Positions 24,101-36,010 of a stretch of DNA of 64,000 nt are shown piece after piece. The notes under the pieces were generated by a model, which saw only the letters and a list, made by a program, of their open reading frames with translations, did no database searches and had not been told where the DNA came from. Position 1 is the first letter of the stretch. Each line of letters opens with the position of its first letter. Source of the DNA: Aquanectria penicillioides (Eukaryota; Ascomycota; Sordariomycetes; Hypocreales; Nectriaceae); assembly GCA_003415625.1 (NCBI GenBank), contig PYIU01000002.1, positions 6,014,001-6,078,000 of the forward strand. Direction: 5' to 3'. The position numbers were made by a program, and so were the translations under genes.

Positions 24101-26274
24101 CGCTTCGCCAGGCAGTCGGAAAGATTCGAGCAGCAATCTCAGGGCCTCGTCGACCCTTTTGCCACTGAAGTCAAAGGTATCTAGAAATGCCCTTAAGATA
24201 TCTTCGTTGCCCCTCTTAGAAAGGAAATCGCCAAGAACTTTCTTCGATACCCGGGAGGTTCCCTTGAGGAACTTGGCAACTGCAATTGGGTCGTTGGCAT
24301 TCTCAATGATGCCTTGTGCTTCTAGGTAGCCTAGGCCAGCCTTTGGTTTCTCGTTAAACTTGCTTGCACCCTTGATGATGATCCTTTTCTTTCGCCTTTG
24401 TTCCTTCAGAACAGTTGGATCGGGATATCCTTCGTAAGCAGGGTCATCATGGAGTCTCTCAGCAATAAACTGGATATACCGTAGTAGTGCATCGAGGCAG
24501 AGAGGAGGAACGCTGGTTGTGCTCCAAGTCGCAGAGTCAGGTAAGGCATTTCTGGACAATAGTCCAATCATGTCTTCACATAGATCAGCTCGATCTTCGT
24601 CGCAGTCATAATTGATAAAGAGCTCGGCCATGAAAGTTGGCATTCTTGAGAGCACGCCAATGCTCTCAACCATAGCTTGCCGAGCATCAGGCTTCCTGGC
24701 ACCGCCTTCCAAACCAAGCTTTTGGCGGTCCTTGACAGGAACCGGGGTTGAGCGCCCACTGTTAGGTTGTGATGATTGAGGGGCCTTCGCAAGCTTGGGT
24801 GTTTGAGGAATACCGGCATACAAGGCAGGCTCAATCCCAGGCTCACGAGGAATCTCAACCTTTGGGTGCAGGCATGCTACCAAGTAGGATAAGAACAGCT
24901 CTTGTTGCAACTTGAGAACCCCTCTGCACGTGGCTAATAGAGTGCCAGCCACGATCAGGGATTCTTGAAGAAGGGCCATGTTATCAGACCTGACAAGTTG
25001 AAACAGGTAGCAGCAGAGTCGATCTTCAGCAATGACAGCTAAAGCAGGGTGCCGAGATATGAATGGGCCTGAGACCTCTAGAGCAACGTGAATAATCCGC
25101 AAAGCCATAACTCTCATAGTATCAGTGTGGTGTCGGTCGTTGGGGTCCAAGAAATTGACAAGAACTCTAAAGAGCTCTCGCACAGAAGGAAGAGAGTATG
25201 GTCTTAGGTCGAGGGATTCCGTCTCTTCGCTTGGATCACTAGTGCTGGTTGCTACTGCGTCCAGCTCTGTCACGGTATCCCTACTGGTTCGCTCTGTGTC
25301 TAGTGTTTCGGGCTTGGGTACCTCGAGTGCTTTGGGCTCAGCGGATAGGTTGTCGGTCTCGGCTGTAGCGTGGCCCATTTTCATACCGTCAAGTTCCTCA
25401 TCAACTCGTTGATCCAGCACTTCGGAATCATCCCCAGCTTCGATCTCAAGGTGTTTGACATCCTCAAATATGATTTGACACATTCTAACCATTGAAGCCT
25501 CGGCTGTTCTGCGCAGCACTGGAGAGAAGCGCGGTTGGGAGCAAATTGCCAGCCCTCGACCCATCATATCACAAACACTCTCGTCACTGAGAATATCACC
25601 TCCGGGACCAGACATCATGTCCTCCATAAGGTTAAGAATCATGAGAAGGACGACTTCTACCTGTCCCGAGTCGCTAATGTCAAACTGGCAGTGTGTAACA
25701 GCGGCAGAGAGGGATTGCATGGCCAAAGCAAATCGGGGGACTCCGGGCAGATGAAGCCGTAAGCCAGGAACTTTCTTAGTGCCCCCAATGCAAGGATCGT
25801 TATTGGGGCGGCGGTGCCTTTGGCTTGGATAACATGAAGAAAAGGGGCAAGAATGGAAGGAGCATCGAAAGAACGAATGTCTGATTCAAGTTAGTGGGAT
25901 GTGGCCAGACGCAGTCGATGAAGCGAACCTTTGATACCGGCGAGTTCATGCCTCAGTTTTCCAAAGCCTGCAATCATGGGATTGTCTTGCATACTCTTTC
26001 CCCTCTGACCGCGGAGCCCCCAGCGGTTTGCAAGGCCAGTGTCCTGGGCGCTGTCGCCGCTGATGCTACCTGATGGGCTCTTGCTCCTACCGCCAAGAGC
26101 TGGGCTGGGAGGGCCTAGGTGTATGGGATTGGGGCTTCCGCCGAGGATGGCTGAGACAGAAGAATGTGGCGAGCGCGCATGTTTTTGAATCGCGGAAGTT
26201 ATAGAGATGCACTCTGAGATCACCAAGGAAACTGGGTCGACGGCGACGGAGACAGGGCGACTTCGGTATTGCAT
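21166..26274 (-). CDS. Golgi Arf guanine-nucleotide exchange factor, GEA/GBF1 type (two apparent 1-nt frameshifts)
   Basis: Activates Arf GTPases at the early Golgi. Exons: 26274-25929, 25880-23348, 23298-23008, 22945-22603, 22552-22164, 22111-22005, 21942-21560 and 21492-21166, about 1572 aa. The DCB/HUS region includes RKHARSPHSS-like HARSPHSSVSAILGG and FLAYGFICPESPRFALAMQ. The Sec7 domain (about residues 625-815) has FRLPGEAP with the glutamic finger and LTYAIILLNTDQHNPNL. C-terminal HDS repeats include NPCREVRQLAFSALQRSLLS. Two breaks: an extra T in T6 (23019-23024), where the frame meets TGA just before ENIA; and a missing base at 22326-22328, where GILE must join KGIDGDPQAILADNYEAA. 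The flanking conserved protein continues on both sides, and the two shifts cancel in total length. Loss of function would be surprising, so sequence error is most likely. Confidence 0.9.
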
Positions 26275-27309
26275 CCTTGGGGGATGCTGCGGTTCTCAAG
26301 GGCAGAAAGGCCAGAAGATCGAGGACTCTCCATGGCAGCAGAGGGCTGCGCATCGCAACTCATGGTCTGCAGCATGCAGCGTCCGAGGGTAGATACCGGG
26401 GTACAGTGATGACTAGAGGATGAGGTGGCTCGCCTCAAGTCGGAATCGGTTCGAAGCGGAAGCCGTTCTGCGCGCGACGGTTTCGATCGGATCGAGGGCT
26501 GCAAAGGACCAGCCTGACAATAAATTATGGACCGAAAGGAGGCAGATGCGTCCAGACGACCTGAATACCGTGTCCTCTGGGCCAGTGCCAGAAATAAAAA
26601 CTCAGCGTGATTGTATGGTGCTGCCAGGAAAGGTAAGTCAGGGTAGCTATCGCGTCAAGCTCAGGTCTTTCAATAAGGTGTCGTCCAAGGCACTCTCTGA
26701 TTGGCTGTTTGCCATCAGATCAGTTCTTGGAGTTTCGCTGGGGGGTTGGGTGGGCTTCGTTCCCCCCTTGATTCCGCTGTGGGGCACCCAGGGGCTATGA
26801 TGGAAGCACTGCGCAACTAGGTGCCACGGGTAATATGTGGCCTGGCACGTACTTTTTTCCGCCGCTTCATCGGCTATCCTCTTAGAGACAGATTGTTATT
26901 GAACATGCAACAACATGTTGGTATCACCCAATGTGGTTGGAGTCAAGTACGTGCATGTGAGATAAACGGGCTTAAATATTTATTTGCTTGATTATCACTT
27001 TATAGAGCGGCTATACACACTTCACACACAATTAAGCCTGTGGTTGTTTGTTGTATGAGACCAAACCTCGGTTTATTCCCTTTTTTTTTTTTCGCGTGAT
27101 TTCTTCTTCGTAACCAATGTCCATGTGCCAGACGCCTTCTAAAGTGTCATATAGTGGAGGTAGGATCTCGGCCTGCCAAAAACTCAAATTACAGAAAACC
27201 TCAACTTCCCAAATCTATACGATAACTTCTTCTCGAGACATAGATTGTACAGTTAGTAGCTGAAAAACGTTACCAGCCACTGTAAGCTTGTCAGATACGC
27301 ATAGCGCCA
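26275..27309. other. Promoter/5' region of the Arf-GEF gene
   Basis: About 1 kb between the Arf-GEF start and the ANP1 stop. Open frames here overlap the 5' region without recognisable domains. A T-run lies near 27079-27092. No gene or RNA recognised. Confidence 0.5.
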
Positions 27310-29149
27310 CTAAGCAATTGCTTTCTTCTCTTTGTTTGCCTTCACGCCGACGTTGCCAGCTTTCGGGACCGCACCTGCCTTGTCTGCCTGGCCTTCTGCA
27401 TTGGCATCTTTCTCAGGGGCTTCGGCCTTGACTACATCACCTTGAGAGCTCCTCTCCGATTCTTCATCCTTGCGGGTGGACTTGGTCACATCCTGCTTGT
27501 CATCGGAAACATCATCGGGGGCCTTGCCCTCTTTCGATAGAACCTGGCCTCCATCTTCACCTTGCCCACGCTGTGTCTCAAAATCCTTCATCTCTTGCTT
27601 GTCTTTCTCCCACTCGATTCTAGTGTCGCTGAATTCCTCTTTAATCTTCTGTTCCTTCTTCTTCTTTTCTTCTTCCTCCTTTTCGCGAGCAAGCCTCTCT
27701 CGCTCCATTTCCTAAGCAGATGTGTCAGCACGAGAAGAAAGAGGGAAATAATAACATGGCTCATCAGATGCCATGCTAGGTCGCGGGGCTTGACACAGAT
27801 AGAAACGTACCTCCATGTGACGGATATCCTCTACGCTAGGTTCATACAGGTGCCAAATGGTGTAATGAGGAAGGCCGACGACGGAGTATTGCATCCTTTT
27901 AGCCATCTACCATATGAACGTTAGCACGAGTGAATCCCGAATAGTGTGATTGCGTACCTTGCCGAAGCCCTCTGTCTCAGCATGTTTCTCGAAGCTAAAC
28001 GCTGGGAAATGGCAACCCGACCTAAATACTTTTGCCTTTGCCAGAATACTGACGCCTCCGACCCCGTCAATTTCCATCTCCATATCCGGGTCCCCGTAGG
28101 GATCACGGAGATATGCAAGGTGAGGTCGCCAGGTGGCATATTCAGCATAACCTTCGACGATGACGGCGTCTTCGTCTAAGGTGTCGGCCAACGCCAAGGC
28201 CGTTTCGGATTCTTGCCATGAGTTCAAGTCATACGGTTGTTCTCCACCAAGCCAATCCGGAAGAGGTCGCCAGACATCTCGTTCGAAATTAGCAACTGCT
28301 CATGTGCATTGGAGAAAGGAATACACTTACTAGGAACGATGACGTCCTTGTTATGCCGCATCAGATCTTCTAGAATAGTGAATGGTGCTGTTTCGACATC
28401 GACATCTCGCCAATACACCCAAGAATGGTAGGGGCGCAAGGCCGCACTGAGTAGCCAGTTGCGAGCCTGAGCCATCAGCTTTCTTCGACTAGCCTGTGCA
28501 GCAAAGCCATGGCGACTCTCCACATCCTGGTTGACTTTCTGCCCAAAGTCCTTCTCAATGATGGAGATCTCCCCATACGGCTGCTTGGGGTCGGGATCTG
28601 CTTGGAGTGCCTCCAAGTTCTCGGACAGTAATTCCAGTGTTCGGTCTTTCGAGTCAGAGACGAGAAATGCCAGGTCGATTAAATGATGGGGATAGGTAAA
28701 GTTATGGAGATGGGAGAAAAACATGGGTAGGTGAGGCTCAGCGTCTCGAAGAGGGACACACAACAAGATACGCTCCTCACGCTCCCAGCCGCGGGCAGTT
28801 CCCTGAACATTTGTCAAGTCATAGTATCGGACTGTTTCAAGTTCTAGGCCCCCGCCGGTAGAAAGGAGACCGAAGGAAACGAGCGATGCAACGGGACTGG
28901 AAGGCCACAGCCACACGCTGAAAACAAGGAGTATAACAACAACCACGCCTAGGCGAACGAGGAGTTTCTGTCGTCGTCGTTGAGCCGGAGTTAGGTTTCG
29001 AGGCCTGAATCTTCAAAGCGTTCCATAGTTAGTAAGAGGGAATCATCATAGGATGTAGTTGAGTGCGATGCCTACTTGTGAGGGGATATATCAAATGTAT
29101 TTCCGCGTGGATAGCCATTGGAGAAGGCGCCAACGTGATGTCGGGGCAT
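27310..29149 (-). CDS. ANP1: Mannan polymerase subunit, ANP1/MNN9/VAN1 family (GT62)
   Basis: Golgi alpha-1,6-mannosyltransferase complex subunit extending N-glycan mannan backbones. Five exons, 29149-29076, 29010-28331, 28277-27958, 27906-27811 and 27711-27310, give 523 aa. The start is MPRHHVGAFSNG; a basic RRRQKLLVR stretch precedes one N-terminal membrane anchor (VVVVILLVFSVWLW), a type II topology. The glycosyltransferase core has ERILLCVPLRDAEPHL, the acidic DxD-like SWVYWRDVDVETAP, VWRPLPDWLGGEQPYDLNSW across an intron, and GCHFPAFSFEKHAETEGFGK. The ~130-residue C-terminal tail is a charged E/K-rich coiled coil, an extension also common in fungal Anp1. Among the three paralogues, ANP1 fits best because of the long charged tail. 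Confidence 0.87.
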
Positions 29150-30309
29150 CAGCTTAGAATCGGTGGGCAAGGCATAGGGAGGCATCGGACAACGGTTGCG
29201 CGGGGACGCCCCAGCGCGTCGTTGGATCGCGCTCGAAGTCGAATTGGATGGAAATATGGGCTTTAGCCCTAGATGGTCCGACACCTGAGGCTAGGGGGGT
29301 TCTGCTGTGGAAAGAGCGATGATACAGGGAGCCTTGTCGTCGTGATAAGGATCGATCGACGGTGATAGTGATGTTCGATGTCGCTGCCAGTCCTATGTCG
29401 TTGTCGTTATTGCTGTCGCAAGTCGTCGTAGTGAGGAGAGTGTGGTGCTCAAACTCGCTCATCCAATGTAGGAAGGGGGATGATGAGGAGAGGTGGCTGT
29501 AAGGCGGCGGTTCTGGCCAGGAGCAAGTCGCTTCAGGTAAGTGACGATGTAGTCCCTAAAAGCCAGGTACTGGCGACTCGGGTCCCAGGTGAGACGAGCG
29601 ACCTCCTGACACGGACCTGACTAGCCTGGCACCTAGGTAGGTACTTGCTGTCATCGTAGCCTAGGGCTAATTTGATTGGGCCTCCACCGGTCACCAGCTT
29701 ATCCCAAAATGGACTTTGTGGGCAATTAGATTCATTCCTTGCTGTGCGTTTCTTCCCAACTTCACAGCCATGGTACACATTGATGCATCTCTCACACCTC
29801 GTATCACATACACTCTCTTACGATGGGGTGGTGTGGAGGTGCAATTATCTACCCCCCGGACTCCGTGTCAAACGAATGGGGAGCACCAAAAAAGCTGTTA
29901 TTTATGCACGCTAAATCTGAACAGTTTTTGACTTTCTGCCGACGAGTCGTTTCGGCTGTCATATTTGGCATGCATGATCTTCACAAGAAGAGGTCGAGAA
30001 TGGAACAAACACGGAAGCACGGCTGAAGAATATATTGTAGTTGATCTATTCTATAAGAAATGGCAATGCATCAGGCAGGCGTGTGTGATGACGGTCTGTA
30101 GGTTGCTACGAGGAATGAAAGCGATCCCGTTGATTGCCTCATCATATTACCTCACTCATCTATCATGGCTACGACGTTGTCTACAATCTTCGAAGTACAA
30201 TACTAACGTTCGCGGCGCCCTAACAAACGGTTAGCTCATGCCTTGCAAAATTTCAGAGACGAGGCCAGCTGATATGGGAGGACATTACGATTCAGACAAG
30301 CCAGTTTAC
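29150..30309. other. Gene-free spacer with a TAGGTA motif
   Basis: Contains ACCTAGGTAGGTACTT near 29630-29650, one of the scattered TAGGTACCTA-like motifs. An open frame on the minus strand at 29154-29462 lies in the ANP1 5' region and looks non-coding. No gene, RNA gene or large repeat recognised. Confidence 0.5.
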
Positions 30310-31127
30310 TCAGTCATCTTGGCCGGCCCTGTGCATCGGCAACCCAAAACGGACTGCCAACATCCACGACGCTAGAGTTAACTTCTCCACAACCTGGTCA
30401 TCATCTCTCTTGCGAGAAACTCCGGTGCGGGAGAGTAACTTGGCCAAAATGAAGTCGTTGAATGGATAGAACTTGTGTCATCATATACGAATGTCCCACT
30501 AGCGTCCTCGTGAACATGCTTCGTACTTACTCTATGTATGATCCGGAATTGTGACGCGCCGCCGATCGACGGGATAAACCTGTTTCTTCAATGTCAGCGC
30601 ACGACAAACCCAAGGTGCAGAATATGAAGCGACAAGGTGATGTGTGGTATCAGAGATCTTGGTTTGGTAATTTGGGAGTCATCACAATGGTTCAGTAGCA
30701 GAACTGGATGAAAAGTGTTCTCATCATCGACATGAGTGGGGATCTGTAGGAATTGAATTCACTGTGACTTACTCGGATGAGTCGCGCAAAAGTTTGTTCT
30801 GCTTCGCTCGGTTTCGCCTGTAATACCTATTGTGCTCATGTTAGTGTCTGTTTCTTGAAGTAGTGTCAGAGAGCACGGCGGATTGGCATGCAGTAGAGGA
30901 GAAGAGGGATCAGATGGTAGTGCATGTTTGTTCAAGCGCTCAGGGTTCGCGGGAACAGTGGTGTGAAGAATCATCATTTCGAAATGCCGGAGGAAAAGAA
31001 GGCACACCACACATACCTTGAAGGAGCCACACACTCCGATAAATGATGCTTGAGAAGCTCAACGGCTGATATTTATCCAGCGGCAAGCCAAACTCCGCTT
31101 GGAGATTGGTGAGGCGGGATTCATCAT
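30310..31127 (-). CDS. Small spliced protein of unknown function (probable 1-nt shift in exon 1)
   Basis: Exons on the minus strand: about 31127-31017, 30826-30773, 30579-30531 and 30471-30310. The last three join in phase and read VAPSRYYRRNRAKQNKLL, then SEFIPSIGGASQFRIIHR, then FYPFNDFILAKLLSR and the stop after AGQDD. The continuous sense across three introns with good GTATGT/GTAAGT donors makes a real gene likely. The first exon is unclear: the ATG at 31127 (MMNPASPISKRSLACRW) meets a stop unless one base is lost in the short A run near 31072-31076, after which it flows into AVELLKHHLSECVAPSR and totals 124 aa. A different first exon or extra intron is possible. I do not recognise the family. 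Divergent from MTR3 (253 bp). Confidence 0.5.
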
Positions 31128-31380
31128 CCCAAGCAACTGGATTGTGTGGATGGTGAAGTAGAAGATGAAAAAGTTGAATCGAGTTCGCAGCTAGGATCGC
31201 AAATTTCAACAAGAAAATAGATGGGGCTTTGCTGACTAACAGCATACGCTAGCAAGATACTCTCCCATTATTGCATTTTGAGGGGCTTGAAGACACTGCA
31301 CTCCACTTGGCCTCGCGAAAACCATTTCCAGAAGAATATATCAAGGTGGAGGCTTGCAAGCAAGTGATGGTTGTCCAAAA

Positions 31381-32286
31381 ATGGCAGATCGGCGACGAGT
31401 TAATGGCCCAGGTGGCGTAACAATCCCCCAGTGTTTGAAGAAGATGGTTTCTCGACTCCCAGTCGCAGTCGTCCAACAAATGGCATCCGCGCTCAATGTA
31501 AGTAGCTTCCAGATATTTGATGCGATCACCAAGCACTGAAACACCCTGATAGATCTCAAAACCGGTGTTACCCCTTCTGCCTCTGGTTCAGCATACCTTG
31601 AGATTGAACCCCAAAGCGGCTCTGCAAGCAAGGGCATGAAGCTCACGTGCACCGTTCATGGGCCAAGATCACTGCCCCGATCAGCTCCCTTCTCACCGCA
31701 TATGGTTCTCTCAACTCATGTTAAGTTTGCCCCATTTGCTACACGACAACGAAGAGGGTACTTGAGGGACTCTAGTGAACGGGACCTAAGCACGCACCTT
31801 GAAACAGCTCTCCGTGGGGCTTTAATTGCGGACCGATGGCCTAAGAGTGGCATCGACGTTGTGGTCACGATTATCGAGGGAGACCAGGCTCGTCAAACTG
31901 CTGTAGAGCAAGGTTTTGAAGAATGGGATATGATGAATGTTTTGGGTGGCTGTGTCACGGTAGCGGCAGCGGCTCTGGCTGATGCTAGTATCGATTGTGT
32001 GGATACTGTTGCAGGAGGTGTTGCAGCACTTGTAGCAGGAGAGGATGGTAAAGATCCGGTTATGGTCCTTGATCCTGTTCCATCAGAGCACAGTGAGATT
32101 CTTGCTGCCTGTTGTGTGGCATATCTCCCATCTCGAGATGAGATTACGAATCTTTGGCTTAAGGGAAGCCTGCCATGTTCGGACTCCAACCTACACCAGA
32201 TGCTTGTCGCCCGTGCAGTTCAAGCTAGTAAAGGAAGCAGCCAAGCAATGGGAGCCTCGCTCAATGAAGTAGTATTGACAGGCTGA
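31381..32286 (+). CDS. MTR3: Exosome subunit MTR3 (RNase PH fold); apparent 1-nt deletion near N-terminus
   Basis: Non-catalytic ring subunit of the nuclear/cytoplasmic RNA exosome (EXOSC6 homologue). Exons 31381-31497 and 31553-32286. It opens MADRRRVNGPGG, and the conserved body reads SASGSAYLEIE, GMKLTCTVHGPRSLPRSAPF, then RGYLRDSSERDLS and VVVTIIEGD. Frame is lost at the C5 run 31425-31429: as written the first exon drifts out of frame, while with one more C it reads IPPVFEEDGFSTPSRSRPTN and splices (donor GTAAGT, T plus AT) into YLKTGVTPSASGS. That restored gene totals exactly 284 codons. Catalytic residues of bacterial RNase PH are not expected in this subunit. Confidence 0.88.
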
Positions 32287-33115
32287 TGGTCCTTGGATCA
32301 AAGAGATAGAGGAAGGAGAAGGAGAAGAAATGCATGGATAGTACGGTCTGAACGTGTGTCAATGATGTGAATGCGATCGCTTCCATCTCTGACTCGATGG
32401 CCTGGGCAATTGGGACTGCTAGGGGTACTTGCGATGGAGGAAACTGCCAACGAAGGGAATGAGGACCGGAGCGCCCTTCGCGCATTTAGTAAAACTTCAG
32501 TGGCGAATAGGATCCAGATTGCCAAAACATTCTCAATTGCAAAGCTGATTCTGAGCCAGTTGATCAATCGAGGTCAACAGGCAGGGCCCTGAAACGCTTA
32601 TGGATGTCCCTGATAAGGGTGTACCACGCCTGGCGGCACTTCTCAGGTACCTATCTAGCTACCTACCTAGGTAGGTACCCAGGTACCATGGCCCCTCATA
32701 GGTACCTAGGTACCTACCTTGGGTCGTTTAATCAATGTACCTGGAATAAGTCAGTACACCAGGACGCAACTGGCACTACTGGTACTCCACCTAATGCACC
32801 AACAACACACCTATCTGTCTCAGTCTCTCTCGTCTTTGCGTCTTCATCAAGCGTAACCCAGGACAAGTCACTTCACGATGCCTTCTTCTCAATACATCGC
32901 CCACGTCTTCTAATACATTAGTCAACCGAAACAACCTCAGCCAGAAAACTGCGGTCGCCCCGGTCTCATCTCCTCCCCGCCCGGTTACTTTACCGTGCCG
33001 CATTGGTAGGCATTCAGTCAGACTCCAGGATCCCAGGATCTCGACTCCCCCCAATTGCCAAACTACCTCGCGACCCATCTGTCGAGGTCCCAGACTCTAC
33101 TCTTCTGATAGGGCC
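32287..33115. promoter_or_regulatory. Spacer with palindromic GGTACCTA cluster upstream of the RING gene
   Basis: 32645-32722 is a dense run of overlapping TAGGTACCTA, TACCTACCTAGGTAGGTA and GGTACC palindromes. Similar short motifs recur in other intergenic regions of this window but in none of the coding sequences. The remainder up to the ATG at 33116 is C/T-rich and looks like a fungal promoter and 5' UTR. Regulatory function is not shown by the sequence. Confidence 0.45.
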
Positions 33116-36010
33116 ATGGCCATCGGCATTATCGAGTCTACACCACCCTCACCGAGCTTCGCCCATGCATACCTGAATTCCAGCTCAATCATCATCACTG
33201 GCTCTTGGTACGACCTCTCCGCCTGGGCTGTCAACGTGACCCGCTATGCGCCGCTCCTCGAAGATCTTGTCTGGGCGGGCCCCCGAATTGTGAAGAAGCT
33301 CGGCTCCTACATTACCCTTCCCGATACCCTCGATTCCCGATCTAGCCGATTCATCCCCGAACCTGCCGACACCGCCGCTCGCTTACAAGATATCATGACA
33401 GAGCCCCTTGCGAACGGAGGCATCGACGTTGGAGTCCTCGACGGGATGGGGGTCGATGTCGACCCTATCGCTCCAACATCGCGCCTGTCCGTGGATGGCG
33501 CCCGCGGGCTAGGAAGCGTCTTTGGGTATGCCACGAGTAAATGGGCGCTCTGCTGCATTGCCATGGCAGTCGTCCTTAACCGAACACACATCTTTGCTGC
33601 CACTCGACGACGGCTGCGTCTCCGGTGGCCAACACGGCTCTTACTTCGGTTCCTTCCTATATTTTTGCTTGTCATGCAGGCTCGTCAACTTCTTCAATCT
33701 ATCCAATGTCAAACCTCGCCCAACTTCGCAGAGCTACGTTGGGGAAATGCTACCAAGAGCTCAGATCTCATGTTCTCGCACACAAGCGTATTTCTCAACA
33801 CTTTCAGCTCTACCCTCTTATTTTCTTCCAGTGATGAGCACTCCTGTCTTGCTGTTAACATGATTCCTTGGAGCGGGTCTGGTTCAGCCCATGACCTACG
33901 GGGTTCGCTTTCTCTGCTCTGGCCTCTCTTCGGCACCTTTTGCCTAAGCCAGTTTTTTGAAACCATCTCCTGCGCCGTTCAGGGTCGCCCTGTGGCCCCT
34001 GAGACTGGCATGACCCTCTTTGAGCAATCACTTGCCTTTGCCGAGGCTGAGGCTGCAATCAGCAATCAGCTTGGTTGGGGATTGTTCTCCAGGGCCCGGC
34101 CTATTGACGAGGGGGCATCCACACTAGGAAGTGCCATTGCTTTGAGTCGTTCCATGATCATGAAACGAGTGAATACGCCCCCAGAAGTTCTTTTAGTGGC
34201 CTTTCTCTCGGCAATGACTCATATTACGAGCCACATTCTAGGCATATTTGACATGCAAGGCAAATATCGGCTAGTCAGCACAGGGTTTTGGGGTCTCTGT
34301 TTTATGGGGAGCATTGTGTGGAGCGCTGCCTCTTTCGATCTCGATAGCCCCTCTTCTCAAGGGCTCTTACGGTTCCCGACTGTTTGCATTGTCGGCTTTG
34401 TACCCCATGTGCTCGTCCTAATAGGAATCGTCATGTGCGTTTCTATTTATAGCCTGGCCTTATTACTCTCCGCCTTAGCTCCTCCCATCAGTCAGGATGT
34501 TGCGTCCATGTCATTTCGTCAACGACTCACTCATGCTCATGAAAACATGCAGGCAAATGTATCATTATCAGAGATCAGAATTACTCGGGAAATGGATTTC
34601 TACACGGCGCTCCTTCGAACTGGATTTGGTGCCATCACTATGGCTAGCGAGGCCGTTTATCTCAACGAGGATCGCGGCGTGAGTCTAAAACGGCGTACAT
34701 GGCTCGAGGAAGAACGTTTTAGGGAGGTCGAAGAGCTACAGAGAAAATTCTTGGGCGGTGGTATGCCAGACTCAAGATATGACCAAATTGGTGCCATTGG
34801 CTTAATTCCAGTCAAAGGGGGGCCCACGATTGCATCCAATGGATATGCCAGGGAGCGAGCAGCACAAAAAGTCCCGAAGGGCCGTAGCGAACGAGGCCTT
34901 CGCGTAGGTATTGGAGCGGCAGAAAGAAGTTCGCGGTGGCTCATGGCACTAGAGTTCTTATTGAGCATCAACAAGCTCCTCGCTAGATTGTGTGCGAAGT
35001 CTTTGCTCTGGTGTCTTGGAGCGTTACGGATTCGATATCGGCCCGGCTGGCTGCTTTGGCTTGCTCGACATCCCAAAACCATAAAACCTCAGAAACCAGC
35101 GAACCGCCGAGAGGGTCGAAGCCGTGGTAGTGCGCATTTCGCCTTCAACGCAAATGGAAGAATTCCCAAAACAGATGGGATCGATGTTGAAGCTGAGTTC
35201 AGACGAACAGCACAAGATCAGGATGAATCTGATCTTGACAAAGATTTGTATTCATACTGGCTCCAAGGAGGATGGTGGGGCTCGACCGACTCAAGTGGCG
35301 ACTTCGAACTCCATCCGGATGAGGACGATTTTGATACCACTAGCGTCATCTCCATATCAACCACTGACCGGGAAACTGATGATGAGAGCAGCTGGGAGTC
35401 GGAGGATGACGATGGCCAAAGAACACCGACACAACAGTCACCACAGATGTCTCGTAATGGCACACCATTTGTCGACAGTCCAATGCAAATATCAGATTTA
35501 GCCCGACTCCTGCACCCCACCAACCCCGAGGAACGAGAAGAGGCCAAGAAGCTATCTGCGCATCTCCAGGATGACGGGATTATGACACGATCAAAGTATC
35601 GACAGATGGAACAACTGCAACGCACACGAATTTTAACAATACCTGGGTCTGGTCTACTTCAATCTAGACTTCAATCCGGCGGCCCGGGCATGACGGTGTC
35701 TGGCCGCAACACTAAGTTGGGATTTGATGAGGAAGAACGATTATTGGAACAATTGCTCCTCTCACGACGCCAGGGGAGCCCCGCGGATGAAAAGAATTCG
35801 ACATCGTGGGAGGAGGGCGGCTCCGGATTTGGCAGTGATGGGCCCCAGTGTGTTGTATGCCAGAGCTCACCACGTACGATCATTGTCTGGCCTTGTCGGT
35901 GTCTAAGTCTTTGTGACGATTGTCGCGTATCTCTGGCTATGAACAACTTCGATAAATGCGTCTGTTGCCGGCGAGAGGTCATTAGTTTCAGCCGCATCTT
36001 CGTGCCTTAG
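33116..36010 (+). CDS. Multi-pass membrane RING ubiquitin ligase, Asi1/Asi3-like
   Basis: Intronless, 964 aa. The C-terminal RING reads CVVCQSSPRTIIVWPCRC, then LCDDCRVSLAMNNFD and CVCCRREVISFSRIFVP, the arrangement seen in the yeast inner-nuclear-membrane Asi ligases and related fungal proteins. The N-terminal two thirds contain several hydrophobic segments (WALCCIAMAVVLN, LLLRFLPIFLLVMQA, LLSALAPPIS and others). A long acidic, Ser-rich low-complexity stretch (about residues 690-820) precedes the RING. By analogy it would take part in protein degradation at the inner nuclear membrane; substrate and localisation are inference. The gene converges on SEN34 (224 bp). Confidence 0.75.
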   Translation: MAIGIIESTPPSPSFAHAYLNSSSIIITGSWYDLSAWAVNVTRYAPLLEDLVWAGPRIVKKLGSYITLPDTLDSRSSRFIPEPADTAARLQDIMTEPLANGGIDVGVLDGMGVDVDPIAPTSRLSVDGARGLGSVFGYATSKWALCCIAMAVVLNRTHIFAATRRRLRLRWPTRLLLRFLPIFLLVMQARQLLQSIQCQTSPNFAELRWGNATKSSDLMFSHTSVFLNTFSSTLLFSSSDEHSCLAVNMIPWSGSGSAHDLRGSLSLLWPLFGTFCLSQFFETISCAVQGRPVAPETGMTLFEQSLAFAEAEAAISNQLGWGLFSRARPIDEGASTLGSAIALSRSMIMKRVNTPPEVLLVAFLSAMTHITSHILGIFDMQGKYRLVSTGFWGLCFMGSIVWSAASFDLDSPSSQGLLRFPTVCIVGFVPHVLVLIGIVMCVSIYSLALLLSALAPPISQDVASMSFRQRLTHAHENMQANVSLSEIRITREMDFYTALLRTGFGAITMASEAVYLNEDRGVSLKRRTWLEEERFREVEELQRKFLGGGMPDSRYDQIGAIGLIPVKGGPTIASNGYARERAAQKVPKGRSERGLRVGIGAAERSSRWLMALEFLLSINKLLARLCAKSLLWCLGALRIRYRPGWLLWLARHPKTIKPQKPANRREGRSRGSAHFAFNANGRIPKTDGIDVEAEFRRTAQDQDESDLDKDLYSYWLQGGWWGSTDSSGDFELHPDEDDFDTTSVISISTTDRETDDESSWESEDDDGQRTPTQQSPQMSRNGTPFVDSPMQISDLARLLHPTNPEEREEAKKLSAHLQDDGIMTRSKYRQMEQLQRTRILTIPGSGLLQSRLQSGGPGMTVSGRNTKLGFDEEERLLEQLLLSRRQGSPADEKNSTSWEEGGSGFGSDGPQCVVCQSSPRTIIVWPCRCLSLCDDCRVSLAMNNFDKCVCCRREVISFSRIFVP

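Noticed and set aside
29154..29462. 102-codon minus-strand frame upstream of ANP1
   Set aside because: Low-complexity, lies in the 5' region of ANP1; no support.
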